A stretch of 64,000 nt of DNA from Streptomyces sp. NBC_01591 (GCF_035918155.1 NZ_CP109327.1:2604001-2668000), one strand, 5' to 3'. Numbered from the stretch's first letter, positions 40,637 to 48,995 are shown. The notes: generated from the sequence alone by a model not told the origin. Numbers and translations: made by a program.

Positions 40637-40913
40637 ACGACTCCGGCGGCGGCGAGGGAACTGGTGCTGCGGATCTGCCGGGAGCGGGCCGCCGCCGGGG
40701 ACGCGGTCGTCGTGGTGCTGCACGATCCGGGTCTCGCGGCGGCGTACGCGGACCGGGCGGCCGGGCTGCACGGCGGGCGGATCGCGGTCGCGGGGCCGCC
40801 CGCCGAGGTGTTCGCGGGCGAGCTGCTCGGCGAGGTCCACCGGGCAGCCGGTCGAGGTGTTCCCGCATCCGCGGACCGGGGCGCCGCTCGTCGCGCCGAC
40901 AAGAGGCGCTTGA
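40637..40913 (+). pseudogene. Heme ABC transporter ATPase (HmuV-like), frameshifted C-terminal stub
   Basis: Only the last third of a heme-import ATPase remains. It reads ARELVLRICRERAAAGDAVV, then VVLHDPGLAAAYADRAAGLH (the H-loop histidine and following helix) and PPAEVFAGELLGEVH. The frame breaks at about 40838 and resumes as QPVEVFPHPRTGAPLVAPTR to a TGA at 40911. Walker A, signature and Walker B motifs are absent. The stub lies between iron-regulated heme oxygenase and efeO, consistent with loss of a former hmuTUV importer. Confidence 0.72.
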
Positions 40914-41015
40914 CCACCACTTGACCCTTCCTTGAGGCGCCCATGGGGTTCCCGTGATCACCTCGTTCCCGCAGCGCCGGGATGAGAGCTGAATCACTGC
41001 ACGGGTGGGTACCGG

Positions 41016-41054
41016 TCAGGTAAGCCTCGGTTAAGTTAGGTCCGCCTCACCAGG
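41016..41054. promoter_or_regulatory. Two overlapping iron boxes upstream of efeO
   Basis: CAGGTAAGCCTCGGTTAA and TTAGGTCCGCCTCACC (41036-41051) both resemble the DtxR/IdeR/DmdR consensus and sit 51-89 bp before the efeO start. Double occupancy would give tight iron repression of efeOBU. Confidence 0.65.
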
Positions 41055-41104
41055 CTTTGTCCGGATCTTCTCCGGCTTCTCCTTCGTCCTCATGTGGAGC
41101 CCGT

Positions 41105-42241
41105 ATGCGAGCCGTTCGTTTCTCCGTCGTCACCGCTGCCGCCACGGTGGCCGCTCTGACCGCCGTCACGGGCTGCGCAGAGAAGAGCGACGGCAAGGGC
41201 GACGGCGCCCTGCAGGTCGTCGCGAAGGACGACTCCTGCGAGGTGTCGAAGAAGAAGCTTCCGGCCGGTCATATCGAACTGGCCGTGCAGAACAAGGGCT
41301 CCAAGGTCACCGAGGTCTATGTCCTCTTCCCGGACGACCGCATCGTCGCCGAGCGCGAGAACATCGGCCCCGGCACCAAGGCCAACATCACGGCCGAGAT
41401 CAAGGCCGGTTCGTACGAGATCGCCTGCAAGCCCGGCATGAAGGGCCACGGCATCCGGCAGAAGCTGGAGGTCACCGGCGGCAAGGCGGCCAAGCGCAGC
41501 CCCGAGATGGACAAGGCCGTCGCGGAGTACCGCACCTACGTCCAGGCCCAGGCCGACGAGACGCTGCCGAAGGCCAAGAAGTTCACGGACGCCGTCGCGG
41601 CCGGTGACATCGAGGCCGCCAAGAAGATCTACGCCGACTCCCGGCTCGGCTGGGAGCGCACCGAGCCGGTCGCCGAGTCCTTCGGTGACATCGACCCGAA
41701 GGTCGACATCCGCGAGGACGGCCTGGAGGACGGCCAGGAGTGGACCGGCTGGCACCGTCTGGAGAAGGCGCTGTGGCAGGACAAGAAGCTGGGCGCCGAG
41801 GAGAAGGCCCTCGCCCCGGTTCTCTACAAGGACCTGGTCGACTGGCAGAAGCGGGTCGGCACGGCGGAGATCACCCCGACCTCGATGGCCAACGGCGCCA
41901 AGGAGCTCCTCGACGAGGTCGCCACCGGCAAGGTCACCGGTGAGGAGGAGCGCTACAGCCACACCGACCTGGTCGACTTCAAGGGCAACGTCGAGGGCGC
42001 CGAGAAGTCCTACGAGCTGCTGAAGCCGATCGCCTCGAAGAACGACGCGGCGCTGACCACCACCCTGGACAAGCGGTTCGCGGAGCTCGACACGCTGCTG
42101 GACAAGTACCGCAAGGACAAGAGCTCCTACGAGTTCACCTCGTACGAGAAGGTCGGCAAGGCGGACCGCAAGGAGCTTTCGGACGCGGTCAACGCGCTGG
42201 CCGAGCCGCTGTCCCGGCTCGCCGCCGCGGTGACGAAGTAA
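41105..42241 (+). CDS. efeO: Iron uptake lipoprotein EfeO (cupredoxin + M75/imelysin domains)
   Basis: Extracytoplasmic iron-binding component of the EfeUOB ferrous/ferric uptake system. 378 aa, lipoprotein signal peptide with Cys24 (AVTGC). The N-terminal cupredoxin-like domain includes IACKPGMKGHG, and the C-terminal M75 domain has the metal motif HRLEKALW (HxxE). The true start is the ATG at 41105 (MRAVRFSVV) with a TGGAG site; the frame is open to 41057. First gene of efeO-efeB-efeU, spaced 20 and 29 bp. Confidence 0.93.
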   Translation: MRAVRFSVVTAAATVAALTAVTGCAEKSDGKGDGALQVVAKDDSCEVSKKKLPAGHIELAVQNKGSKVTEVYVLFPDDRIVAERENIGPGTKANITAEIKAGSYEIACKPGMKGHGIRQKLEVTGGKAAKRSPEMDKAVAEYRTYVQAQADETLPKAKKFTDAVAAGDIEAAKKIYADSRLGWERTEPVAESFGDIDPKVDIREDGLEDGQEWTGWHRLEKALWQDKKLGAEEKALAPVLYKDLVDWQKRVGTAEITPTSMANGAKELLDEVATGKVTGEEERYSHTDLVDFKGNVEGAEKSYELLKPIASKNDAALTTTLDKRFAELDTLLDKYRKDKSSYEFTSYEKVGKADRKELSDAVNALAEPLSRLAAAVTK

Positions 42242-42261
42242 CGAGCGGGAAGGCTCCAGTC

Positions 42262-43536
42262 ATGTCCGATCAGGCACAGGCCGGCGAAACCCCGAAGGAA
42301 CCCTCTGCTCCCGCCCCGTCCCGCCGGGCGCTGCTCGGCTGGGGCGGCGCGGGTCTCGCGCTGGGCGCCGTCGCGGCCGGCGGTGCGGTCGCCGCGGTGC
42401 GCACGGAGAGCGACGCGGTGCCGGCCGCGGACAGCGGTGCGGCCGTGCCGTTCCATGGTGCGCACCAGGCCGGTATCGCCACCGCCGTACAGGACAGGCT
42501 GCACTTCGCCGCGTTCGACGTGACGACGAAGGACCGCGCCGAGCTGATCGCGCTGCTCAAGGAGTGGACGCGGGCGGCGGAGCGGATGACGGCCGGTCAT
42601 GCGGTCGGCGACGGGGCGTACGGCGGGCTCGCCGAGGCCCCGCCGGACGACACGGGCGAGGCGCTGGGGCTCAAGCCGTCCCGGCTCACGCTCACCATCG
42701 GCTTCGGCCCCTCGCTCTTCGCCAAGGGCCGGTTCGGCCTGGAGGACAAGCGCCCCGAGGCGCTCGTCGACCTGCCGAAGTTCCCCGGCGACAACCTCGA
42801 CGCGGCCCGCAGCGGCGGCGATCTCTGCGTCCAGGCGTGTGCGGACGACCCGCAGGTCGCGGTGCACGCCATCCGCAACCTCGCCAGGATCGGCATGGGC
42901 CGCACCGCGATCCGCTGGTCCCAGCTGGGCTTCGGCAAGACGTCCTCGACGACGCCGGACGCCCAGACCCCGCGCAACATGATGGGCTTCAAGGACGGCA
43001 CCCGGAACATCTCCGGCGCCGACACCGCCGCCCTGGACAAGCATGTGTGGGTCGGCGGGAAGGACGACGCGGGCTGGATGACCGGGGGTTCGTACCTGGT
43101 GGCCCGGCGCATCCGGATGCACATCGAGACCTGGGACCGCGCCCCGCTCCAGGAGCAGGAGGACATCTTCGGCCGCGACAAGGGCGAGGGCGCCCCGGTC
43201 GGCAAGTCCAAGGAGCGCGACGAGCCGTTCCTGAAGGCGATGCTGCCGACCGCGCATGTGCGGCTCGCCCACCCGGACAGCAACGACGGTGCGACGATCC
43301 TGCGCCGCGGCTACTCCTTCACCGACGGCACGGACGGCCTCGGCCGGCTCGACGCCGGGCTGTTCTTCATCGCCTACCAGCGCGACGTGCGCAAGGCGTT
43401 CATTCCGCTGCAGCGGCGCCTCGCGGCGCACGACGCACTCAACGAGTACATCCAGCACGTGGGTTCGGCGCACTTCGCCGTCCCGCCGGGCGTCCGCGAC
43501 AAGGACGACTGGTGGGGCCGGGCGCTGTTCTCGTAG
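42262..43536 (+). CDS. efeB: Dye-decolorizing peroxidase EfeB, Tat-exported
   Basis: Heme peroxidase of the EfeUOB system, 424 aa. The Tat signal is SRRALLGWGGAGLALGAVAA (about residues 20-39). The DyP signature GFKDGTRN with the catalytic Asp is near residues 248-255. In the proposed cycle it oxidises ferrous iron, or extracts iron from heme, outside the membrane before EfeU imports it. ATG 42262 with GGGAAGG upstream. It lies between efeO and efeU in one operon behind the iron boxes. Confidence 0.93.
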   Translation: MSDQAQAGETPKEPSAPAPSRRALLGWGGAGLALGAVAAGGAVAAVRTESDAVPAADSGAAVPFHGAHQAGIATAVQDRLHFAAFDVTTKDRAELIALLKEWTRAAERMTAGHAVGDGAYGGLAEAPPDDTGEALGLKPSRLTLTIGFGPSLFAKGRFGLEDKRPEALVDLPKFPGDNLDAARSGGDLCVQACADDPQVAVHAIRNLARIGMGRTAIRWSQLGFGKTSSTTPDAQTPRNMMGFKDGTRNISGADTAALDKHVWVGGKDDAGWMTGGSYLVARRIRMHIETWDRAPLQEQEDIFGRDKGEGAPVGKSKERDEPFLKAMLPTAHVRLAHPDSNDGATILRRGYSFTDGTDGLGRLDAGLFFIAYQRDVRKAFIPLQRRLAAHDALNEYIQHVGSAHFAVPPGVRDKDDWWGRALFS

Positions 43537-43565
43537 CGGGCCGAAGCAGAAAAGGAGAACGAATC

Positions 43566-44537
43566 GTGTTCAGCAACTTCCTGATCGGCCTGCGCGAGGG
43601 CCTGGAGGCCAGCCTGGTCGTCTGCATCCTCATCGCCTATCTGGTGAAGACCGGCAACAGGAACAAGCTGGTGCCGATCTGGACCGGTGTCGGGATCGCG
43701 GTCGTGATCAGCCTGGCGTTCGGTGCCGCGCTCGAATTCGGTTCGCAGGAGATGACGTTCAAGGCCCAGGAGGCGCTCGGCGGTTCGCTGTCGATCGTCT
43801 CCGTCGGCCTGGTCACCTGGATGGTCTTCTGGATGCGGCGCACCGCGCGGCACCTGAAGACGGAGCTGCACGGCAAGCTCGACGCGGCGCTCGCGATGGG
43901 CACCGGGGCGCTGGTCGCCACGGCGCTCCTCGCGGTGGGCCGGGAGGGCCTGGAGACCTCGCTGTTCGTGTGGCGTGCGGTGCACGCGGCGGACGACGGC
44001 TGGCACCCGATGATCGGCGCGCTCCTCGGGATCGCGGCCGCCGTCGTACTGGGCTGGCTGTTCTACCGGGGCGCGCTGAGGATCAACCTGTCGAAGTTCT
44101 TCACCTGGACCGGCGGCATGCTGGTGATCGTCGCGGCGGGCGTGCTCGCGTACGGCGTCCACGACCTGCAGGAAGCGGAGTTCATCGGCGGTCTGCACAA
44201 CCAGGCGTTCGACATCAGCGCCACGATTCCGCCGGACAGCTGGTACGGCACGCTGCTGAAGGGCACGTTCAACTTCCAGCCCGACCCGACCGTTCTCCAG
44301 GTCACGGTGTGGGCGCTGTATCTGATCCCCACACTCGCGCTGTTCCTCGCCCCGGTAGGGTTCGGACGGTCAGTGGGGGCGACGGATCGGAAGGCGCGGA
44401 AAGCAGCGGATGAGAAGCCTGAGGCCGGTTCGGCTGGCGACGGGGCTCGCGACGGCGACGGTGCTGTCGATGACGGCGAGCGGTTGCGTGACGGTGCACG
44501 GCGAGCTGGAAGTGGTGCCGGCGGCAACCAGGTCTGA
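43566..44537 (+). CDS. efeU: High-affinity iron permease EfeU (FTR1 family)
   Basis: Membrane iron permease, 323 aa, seven predicted helices. The two iron-translocating REGLE motifs are at about residues 9-13 (GLREGLEASLV) and 125-129 (VGREGLETSLF). GTG start at 43566 with AAGGAG upstream. The core family sequence ends near FLAPVGFGRSVG; the remaining about 55 residues (KARKAADEKPEAGSAG and on) are charged, low in complexity and overlap the next gene's signal peptide by 128 bp. That tail may be read-through coding without function. Confidence 0.9.
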   Translation: MFSNFLIGLREGLEASLVVCILIAYLVKTGNRNKLVPIWTGVGIAVVISLAFGAALEFGSQEMTFKAQEALGGSLSIVSVGLVTWMVFWMRRTARHLKTELHGKLDAALAMGTGALVATALLAVGREGLETSLFVWRAVHAADDGWHPMIGALLGIAAAVVLGWLFYRGALRINLSKFFTWTGGMLVIVAAGVLAYGVHDLQEAEFIGGLHNQAFDISATIPPDSWYGTLLKGTFNFQPDPTVLQVTVWALYLIPTLALFLAPVGFGRSVGATDRKARKAADEKPEAGSAGDGARDGDGAVDDGERLRDGARRAGSGAGGNQV

Positions 44538-45408
44538 GGCCGCGCAGGCCCTGAAGGCATTCACCACCGCGTACAACGCGGCGGACAAGGCCTACGACCC
44601 GGCCCTGGACGCGGACCGGGTCACCGGGCCACTCGGTGCGATCAACCAGGCCGGGCTGAAGGCGCGGCAGAAGAACCATCCGGACGGCAACCCGAACCAC
44701 TCGCCGCTGGAGCTGACCGACGCCACCTACCTCATCCCGAAGAAGGCCGGCTGGCCGCGGTGGTTCGTCGCGGACGCCGACTCCAACCGCGACCAGGACA
44801 GCGGGAAGCTGGACACCCGCTGGCTGGTCGTCTTCGTCAAGTCCGGGCCCGGCGCCGGGTGGAAGGCCGCCTATCTGTCGGTCGTCGCCCCCTCCCGGCT
44901 GCCCGCCTTCGCGAAGGACGGCGAGGGCCGGGCCAGGCCGGTGGCCGCGGACAGCACCGAACTGGCCGTGGCGCCGGAGGACTTGAGCACCCAGTACACG
45001 CAGTACCTGGAGAAGGGCACCCCGGACGTCTTCGCCCCCGGCTCCGCCACCTCGGGCTGGCGGGAGGCGCGCCGGACCACCCGGCGGGCGGGTTTCTCGT
45101 ACCAGTACATCGACCGGCCGCTGGACAGCGGTACGTTCGGCCCGCTCGGCCTGGAGACGGACGACGGCGGGGCGCTGGTCTTCTTCAGCAGCAAGCACTT
45201 CGAGCGGCAGACCGCGGCGAAGGGGCTGCGCCCGCCGCTCAACCAGGACGTGGAGGCGCTGCTGACCGGTGAGGTGGAGTCCACCCTCACCAAGGAGCGG
45301 GTCTCCAGCCAGCTGGTGTACGTCCCGAAGAAGGGCTCGACGAAGGACGGCGGCAAGGTGGTCATGCTGAACAGGCTGCCGGGCCTGACGGCGGCGAAGG
45401 GCTCGTGA
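44410..45408 (+). CDS. Putative lipoprotein of unknown function downstream of efeU
   Basis: 332 aa. Signal peptide MRSLRPVRLATGLATATVLS with a lipobox (TASGC, Cys26). The mature protein is a soluble, strand-rich protein with SRLPAFAKDGEGRARPVAAD and GGALVFFSSKHFERQTAAKG; I recognise no domain. It begins inside efeU in another frame (128-bp overlap) with GGAAAGC at ribosome-binding distance, so it is probably translated from the efe transcript. A role in envelope iron handling would be guilt by association only. A terminator follows. Confidence 0.75.
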   Translation: MRSLRPVRLATGLATATVLSMTASGCVTVHGELEVVPAATRSEAAQALKAFTTAYNAADKAYDPALDADRVTGPLGAINQAGLKARQKNHPDGNPNHSPLELTDATYLIPKKAGWPRWFVADADSNRDQDSGKLDTRWLVVFVKSGPGAGWKAAYLSVVAPSRLPAFAKDGEGRARPVAADSTELAVAPEDLSTQYTQYLEKGTPDVFAPGSATSGWREARRTTRRAGFSYQYIDRPLDSGTFGPLGLETDDGGALVFFSSKHFERQTAAKGLRPPLNQDVEALLTGEVESTLTKERVSSQLVYVPKKGSTKDGGKVVMLNRLPGLTAAKGS

Positions 45409-45412
45409 CGGA

Positions 45413-45440
45413 ACCGGGGCCGCCGCTGGGCGGCCCCGGT
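45413..45440 (+). terminator. Terminator after the efe operon lipoprotein gene
   Basis: Perfect 12-bp stem ACCGGGGCCGCC/GGCGGCCCCGGT with a GCTG loop, 5 bp past the stop codon. Confidence 0.8.
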
Positions 45441-45471
45441 CGTCCGCCGGACGGTGTCCTGCGGACACGGT

Positions 45472-46218
45472 CTAACGGCTCAGCGGCCACGCCACCGAGT
45501 CATGGTCGAGATCGCTCTGGTCCGCCGCGTCCGCGTACTGCGCGCACGCGTCGGTGAGCGTCTCCAGCAGGGTCAGCGGGTCGGGCAGCGGGTTCTCCGG
45601 CCCGCGCACCCACCGCACGTCCAGTTCACCGGGGAGCCGGGCCGGCGGCAGGAGCACATAGCTGCCGCGGCAGTGCCAGCGCAGCCCAGGGTGTTCGTCC
45701 ATGGTCTCGGGGTGGCAGTCGAGCTCGCACGGCCACCATTCGTCCTCGTCCTCGGGCGTACCGCGGGTGGCGGTGAAGAAGAGCATCCGGTCGTCGCCGG
45801 ACCGGGCGACGGGGCCGACGTCGATGCCCGCGGCGAGGAGCCGCTCCAGTGCCTGGGTGCCCGCGGTCAGCGGCACGTCGAGCACGTCGTGGATCATGCC
45901 GGTCGCGGTGATGAAGTTGGCCTGCGGCTGGCTGCGGGCCCAGCGCTCGATCTGCGCCCGGTCGGTGGTGGACTGCGTCTGCCAGGCGAAGGAGATCGGG
46001 TGCCGGGCGGGGGTGGGACAGCCGATGCGTTCGCACGAACATCGGTATCCGACCGGATGGGCGGCCGGCGCGATCGGCATTCCGGCCTCGGCGACGGCCA
46101 GGAGCAGCGCCTCCCGGGCGGTGTCGTCGACCTCGCTCTGGTGCGGTTTGGGTCGGCGGCGAAGCCATTGGGAAAATTTGCTCTCTGAGCCGCGATAACG
46201 GCCGAAATCGGCGCCCAT
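45472..46218 (-). CDS. Prim-Pol N-terminal-like protein (bifunctional DNA primase/polymerase family)
   Basis: 248 aa, no signal peptide. The family pattern is visible: REALLLAVAEAGMPIAPAA, then a Cys/His cluster (RCSCERIGCPTPARHP), WARSQPQANFITATG and RMLFFTATRG. Where phage and plasmid Prim-Pols have an acidic DxD after the ATG motif, this protein has MIHDVLDVPL, so polymerase activity is doubtful. Stand-alone copies are common in Streptomyces chromosomes; their role is not known. ATG 46218 with AAGGGG upstream. It is not next to plasmid or phage genes. Confidence 0.72.
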   Translation of the reverse strand: MGADFGRYRGSESKFSQWLRRRPKPHQSEVDDTAREALLLAVAEAGMPIAPAAHPVGYRCSCERIGCPTPARHPISFAWQTQSTTDRAQIERWARSQPQANFITATGMIHDVLDVPLTAGTQALERLLAAGIDVGPVARSGDDRMLFFTATRGTPEDEDEWWPCELDCHPETMDEHPGLRWHCRGSYVLLPPARLPGELDVRWVRGPENPLPDPLTLLETLTDACAQYADAADQSDLDHDSVAWPLSR

Positions 46219-46361
46219 CTATCCCCTTACCTCAGCGTTGCCCCTGCCCATGGTCCCACCATCCTGCGCCTCGGGTGGCCGGACTCCCGAAGCGGGGTAC
46301 GGGCGACGATGCCGTGAGCTGGGCACTATGCCACTTCTTGTCACGAAAAGACGGGTGCGTC

Positions 46362-46976
46362 TCAGGGCGCCAGACCGCGCAGGGCGTGGTCGACGATCGC
46401 GTCCGCGTACTCATGGGTGAGCGGGAGGGTACGCAGCAGCCAACGGTGGGTGAGCGGGCCGACGAGGAGCTCCAGGGCGATCCGCGGGTCGACGTCGGCG
46501 CGGACCTGGCCCGCCTCCTGGGCGGCGCGCAGCCGTGCGACGTACAGCTGGAGCCCGGGGTCGAGCAGCTTCTGGACGAATTCGGCGCCGACCTGCGGAT
46601 CCACGATCCCCTCGGCCGCGAGCGCCCTGGTCGGCGCCTCGAAGGCGGGGTCGTTCAGCTCGTCGACGGTGGCCCGCAGGACGGCCTTGAGGTCGGCCGC
46701 GAGATCGCCGGTGTCCGGGATCCCCTGCGCCTGGTCCGCGCCGCTCTGCCCGGCGGCCCGCTCGCCCAGGCCCACGAAGGCCTCCAGGAGGACGGCCGCC
46801 TTGGAGGGCCACCAGCGGTAGATCGTCTGCTTCCCGACGCCGGCCCGCGCGGCGATGGCCTCGATGGTGGTCCTCGGATAGCCGACCTCCGCGACCAGGG
46901 CGAGCGCCGCGTCGTGGATCGCGCGGCGCGAGCGCTCGCTGCGGCGGCTGGCGTCGGGCAACCGGTTCTCTACCAT
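46362..46976 (-). CDS. TetR-family transcriptional regulator
   Basis: 204 aa with RRSERSRRAIHDAALALVAE leading into the helix-turn-helix IEAIAARAGVGKQTIYRWWP (about residues 38-57) and a TetR_C-like ligand domain. ATG at 46976 is preferred over the open frame to 47165. A palindrome at 47000-47019, 24 bp upstream of its start and shared with the divergent dimethylargininase gene, is its probable operator. Whether it controls that gene is inferred. Confidence 0.85.
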   Translation of the reverse strand: MVENRLPDASRRSERSRRAIHDAALALVAEVGYPRTTIEAIAARAGVGKQTIYRWWPSKAAVLLEAFVGLGERAAGQSGADQAQGIPDTGDLAADLKAVLRATVDELNDPAFEAPTRALAAEGIVDPQVGAEFVQKLLDPGLQLYVARLRAAQEAGQVRADVDPRIALELLVGPLTHRWLLRTLPLTHEYADAIVDHALRGLAP

Positions 46977-46999
46977 GCCGGTCAATCTAACAGCGGGAC

Positions 47000-47019
47000 G
47001 AGGCGATACGTATCGTCTC
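47000..47019. promoter_or_regulatory. TetR-type palindrome between the TetR and dimethylargininase genes
   Basis: CGATACGTATCG is a perfect 12-bp core, extended to 20 bp by GAG...CTC with one mismatched pair. It lies 24 bp from the TetR start and 128 bp from the dimethylargininase start. Confidence 0.6.
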
Positions 47020-47146
47020 CCGATCGCGCGGAACCACCCGATCGGATCACTGCGCGCGGGGCCCCGGAGAGCGGACCATGGGCTCACGCACACACCCGTG
47101 CGATGTCCCCCGGCAGGCAACCCCTGCCTTTCGTGAGGAGCCTTCA

Positions 47147-47962
47147 TTGCCTCGTGAAGCCACACCCCGCCGCTACCTGATGTGCGCCCCCACGCACTTC
47201 AGGGTGACGTACTCCATCAACCCCTGGATGGACCCCAGCAAGCCCGTGGATCTCTCCCTGGCCCAGACCCAGTGGGAGGACCTGCGCGACCGGTACCGCG
47301 CCCTCGGGCACACCGTGGAGCTGCTCGCCCCCCGCCCCGATCTGCCCGACATGGTGTTCGCCGCCAACGGCGCCACCGTCGTCGACGGCCGGGTGCTGGG
47401 CGCCCGCTTCGCGTACCGGGAGCGGTACGAGGAGGCCGGGGCCCACCGCGAGTGGTTCCTGGCCAACGGCTTCACCGAGATCCATGAACCGGACCACGTC
47501 AACGAGGGCGAGGGCGACTTCGCGGTCACCGCGTCGTACGTCCTGGCCGGGCGGGGCTTCCGGTCCAGTCCCCTCTCGCACGGCGAGGCGCAGGAGTTCT
47601 TCGGGCGCCCGGTGATCGGGCTCGATCTGGTCGACCCGCGCTATTACCACCTGGACACGGCGCTGTCCGTGCTCGACGACGCGGGCGACGAGATCATGTA
47701 CTACCCGGGCGCCTTCTCGCCGGGCAGCCGGTCGGTGCTGGCCCGGCTCTTCCCCGACGCGCTGATCGCCGAGGAGGCGGACGCCGCGGCGCTCGGGCTG
47801 AACGCGGTGAGCGACGGGCTCCATGTGCTGCTGCCGCAGGCCGCGACGGGGCTCTTCGATCCGCTGCGGGCGCGGGGCTTCGAACCGGTGCCGATGGACC
47901 TGGGCGAGCTGCTCAAGGGCGGCGGCAGCGTGAAGTGCTGCACGCAGGAGCTGCGGGGGTAG
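47147..47962 (+). CDS. ddaH: Dimethylargininase / amidinotransferase-family hydrolase
   Basis: 271-aa pentein-fold enzyme predicted to hydrolyse N-omega-dimethylarginine (or a related guanidine) to citrulline and an amine. Motifs: MVFAANGATV (substrate Asp/Asn), NEGEGDF, RYYHLDTALSVLDD (catalytic His) and the terminal GGGSVKCCTQEL with the catalytic Cys. TTG start at 47147 chosen because GAGGAG lies 7 bp upstream. Divergent from a TetR gene, which may sense a guanidine compound. A specific substrate cannot be read from sequence. Confidence 0.82.
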   Translation: MPREATPRRYLMCAPTHFRVTYSINPWMDPSKPVDLSLAQTQWEDLRDRYRALGHTVELLAPRPDLPDMVFAANGATVVDGRVLGARFAYRERYEEAGAHREWFLANGFTEIHEPDHVNEGEGDFAVTASYVLAGRGFRSSPLSHGEAQEFFGRPVIGLDLVDPRYYHLDTALSVLDDAGDEIMYYPGAFSPGSRSVLARLFPDALIAEEADAAALGLNAVSDGLHVLLPQAATGLFDPLRARGFEPVPMDLGELLKGGGSVKCCTQELRG

Positions 47963-47987
47963 CCGCGCGGCCGCCGGGCGGCGGACT

Positions 47988-48983
47988 TCAGTCGTCCTCG
48001 CCGGGCGGCCACTCGTCGCCCCACGCGATGTCCCGGGCGGCGCGGTACAGCTCGCCGTGCCGCTTGGTGACCGTGGCCCGCCGCAGGGCCTCGTCGCGGG
48101 TGCAGAGGTCCAGCAGCACCTGTCCCTTGCGGATCTGCGGTTTGCGGGTGACCCGCGCCCGGACGGGCTCCGTCCCGAAGCGGGTCGCCACGACATAGCT
48201 GAACTTCTCGTCCTCGTACGGCAGCGAGCCGCCCTTGACCTGCCGGTGCAGCGAGGAGCGGCTGACCCGGGCCGAGAAGTGGCACCAGTCCGTGCCCGGC
48301 TCGATCGGGCAGGCCTCGCTGTGCGGGCAGGGCGCGGCGACCGTCAGCCCGGCGGCGATCAGCCGCTCGCGGGCCTCGATGATCCGGGCGTAGCCGTCGG
48401 GGGTGCCCGGTTCGACGACCACGACCGCCTGTGCCGCCGCGGCGGCCGTGTCGACGAGGGCGGCGCGGACGTCCGCGGTCAGCTCCTTGAGTACGTAGGA
48501 GACGGTGATCAGGTCCGTGGGGGCGAGTTCGAGGCCCGCGCCGATCCGGGCCCGGCGCCACTCGGCGTCGCGCAGGGCGGGGACGCCGGAGAGCCCGGCG
48601 AGTTCACGGCCGAGGGCGAGTGCGGGCTCGGCCCAGTCCAGCACGATCGTCCGGGGCCCCTCCCAGGCCCCTGCCACGGCCCAGCTCGCCGCTCCGGTGC
48701 CGCCGCCGATGTCGGTGTGCGTGGCGGGCGCCCAGTCGGGGGCGGCCTCCTGGAGCGCGGCGAGGGCGGACCGTACCGCCTCGAAGGTGGCGGGCATCCG
48801 GTACGCGGCGTACGCGGCGACGTCGGAGCGGTCGCGGAGCACCGGCGCGTCGGTCGGGGTGGTCCCGCGGTAGTTGGCGATGAGCCGTTCGACGGCCTGG
48901 GCGGCCTGCTTGGGCGGCAGCCCGTCGAGCAGTCCGGCCAGCGTCGCGCGCAGGACTTCCGCGGTGGGGAGGGTGGCGTTCAC
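47988..48983 (-). CDS. Rsm22-like small-ribosomal-subunit methyltransferase-family protein
   Basis: 331 aa with a class I SAM-binding motif (ATHTDIGGGTGAASWAVAG, about residues 86-104), LDWAEPALALGRELAG, and VSYVLKELTADVRAALVD. A cysteine cluster follows (PCPHSEACPIEPGTDWCHFS, about 222-241), matching the iron-sulfur ligands proposed for mitochondrial Rsm22/METTL17. It probably helps ribosome assembly; catalytic activity is unproven. GTG start at 48983 with a TACAAT box 6 nt before it, suggesting a leaderless mRNA. It converges with ddaH, 25 bp apart. Confidence 0.8.
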   Translation of the reverse strand: MNATLPTAEVLRATLAGLLDGLPPKQAAQAVERLIANYRGTTPTDAPVLRDRSDVAAYAAYRMPATFEAVRSALAALQEAAPDWAPATHTDIGGGTGAASWAVAGAWEGPRTIVLDWAEPALALGRELAGLSGVPALRDAEWRRARIGAGLELAPTDLITVSYVLKELTADVRAALVDTAAAAAQAVVVVEPGTPDGYARIIEARERLIAAGLTVAAPCPHSEACPIEPGTDWCHFSARVSRSSLHRQVKGGSLPYEDEKFSYVVATRFGTEPVRARVTRKPQIRKGQVLLDLCTRDEALRRATVTKRHGELYRAARDIAWGDEWPPGEDD

Positions 48984-48989
48984 CGACGA

Positions 48990-48995
48990 ATTGTA
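48990..48995 (-). promoter_or_regulatory. Candidate -10 box of a leaderless promoter for the Rsm22-like gene
   Basis: Minus-strand TACAAT lies 6 nt before the GTG start (spacer TCGTCG) with no ribosome binding site. Confidence 0.45.
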
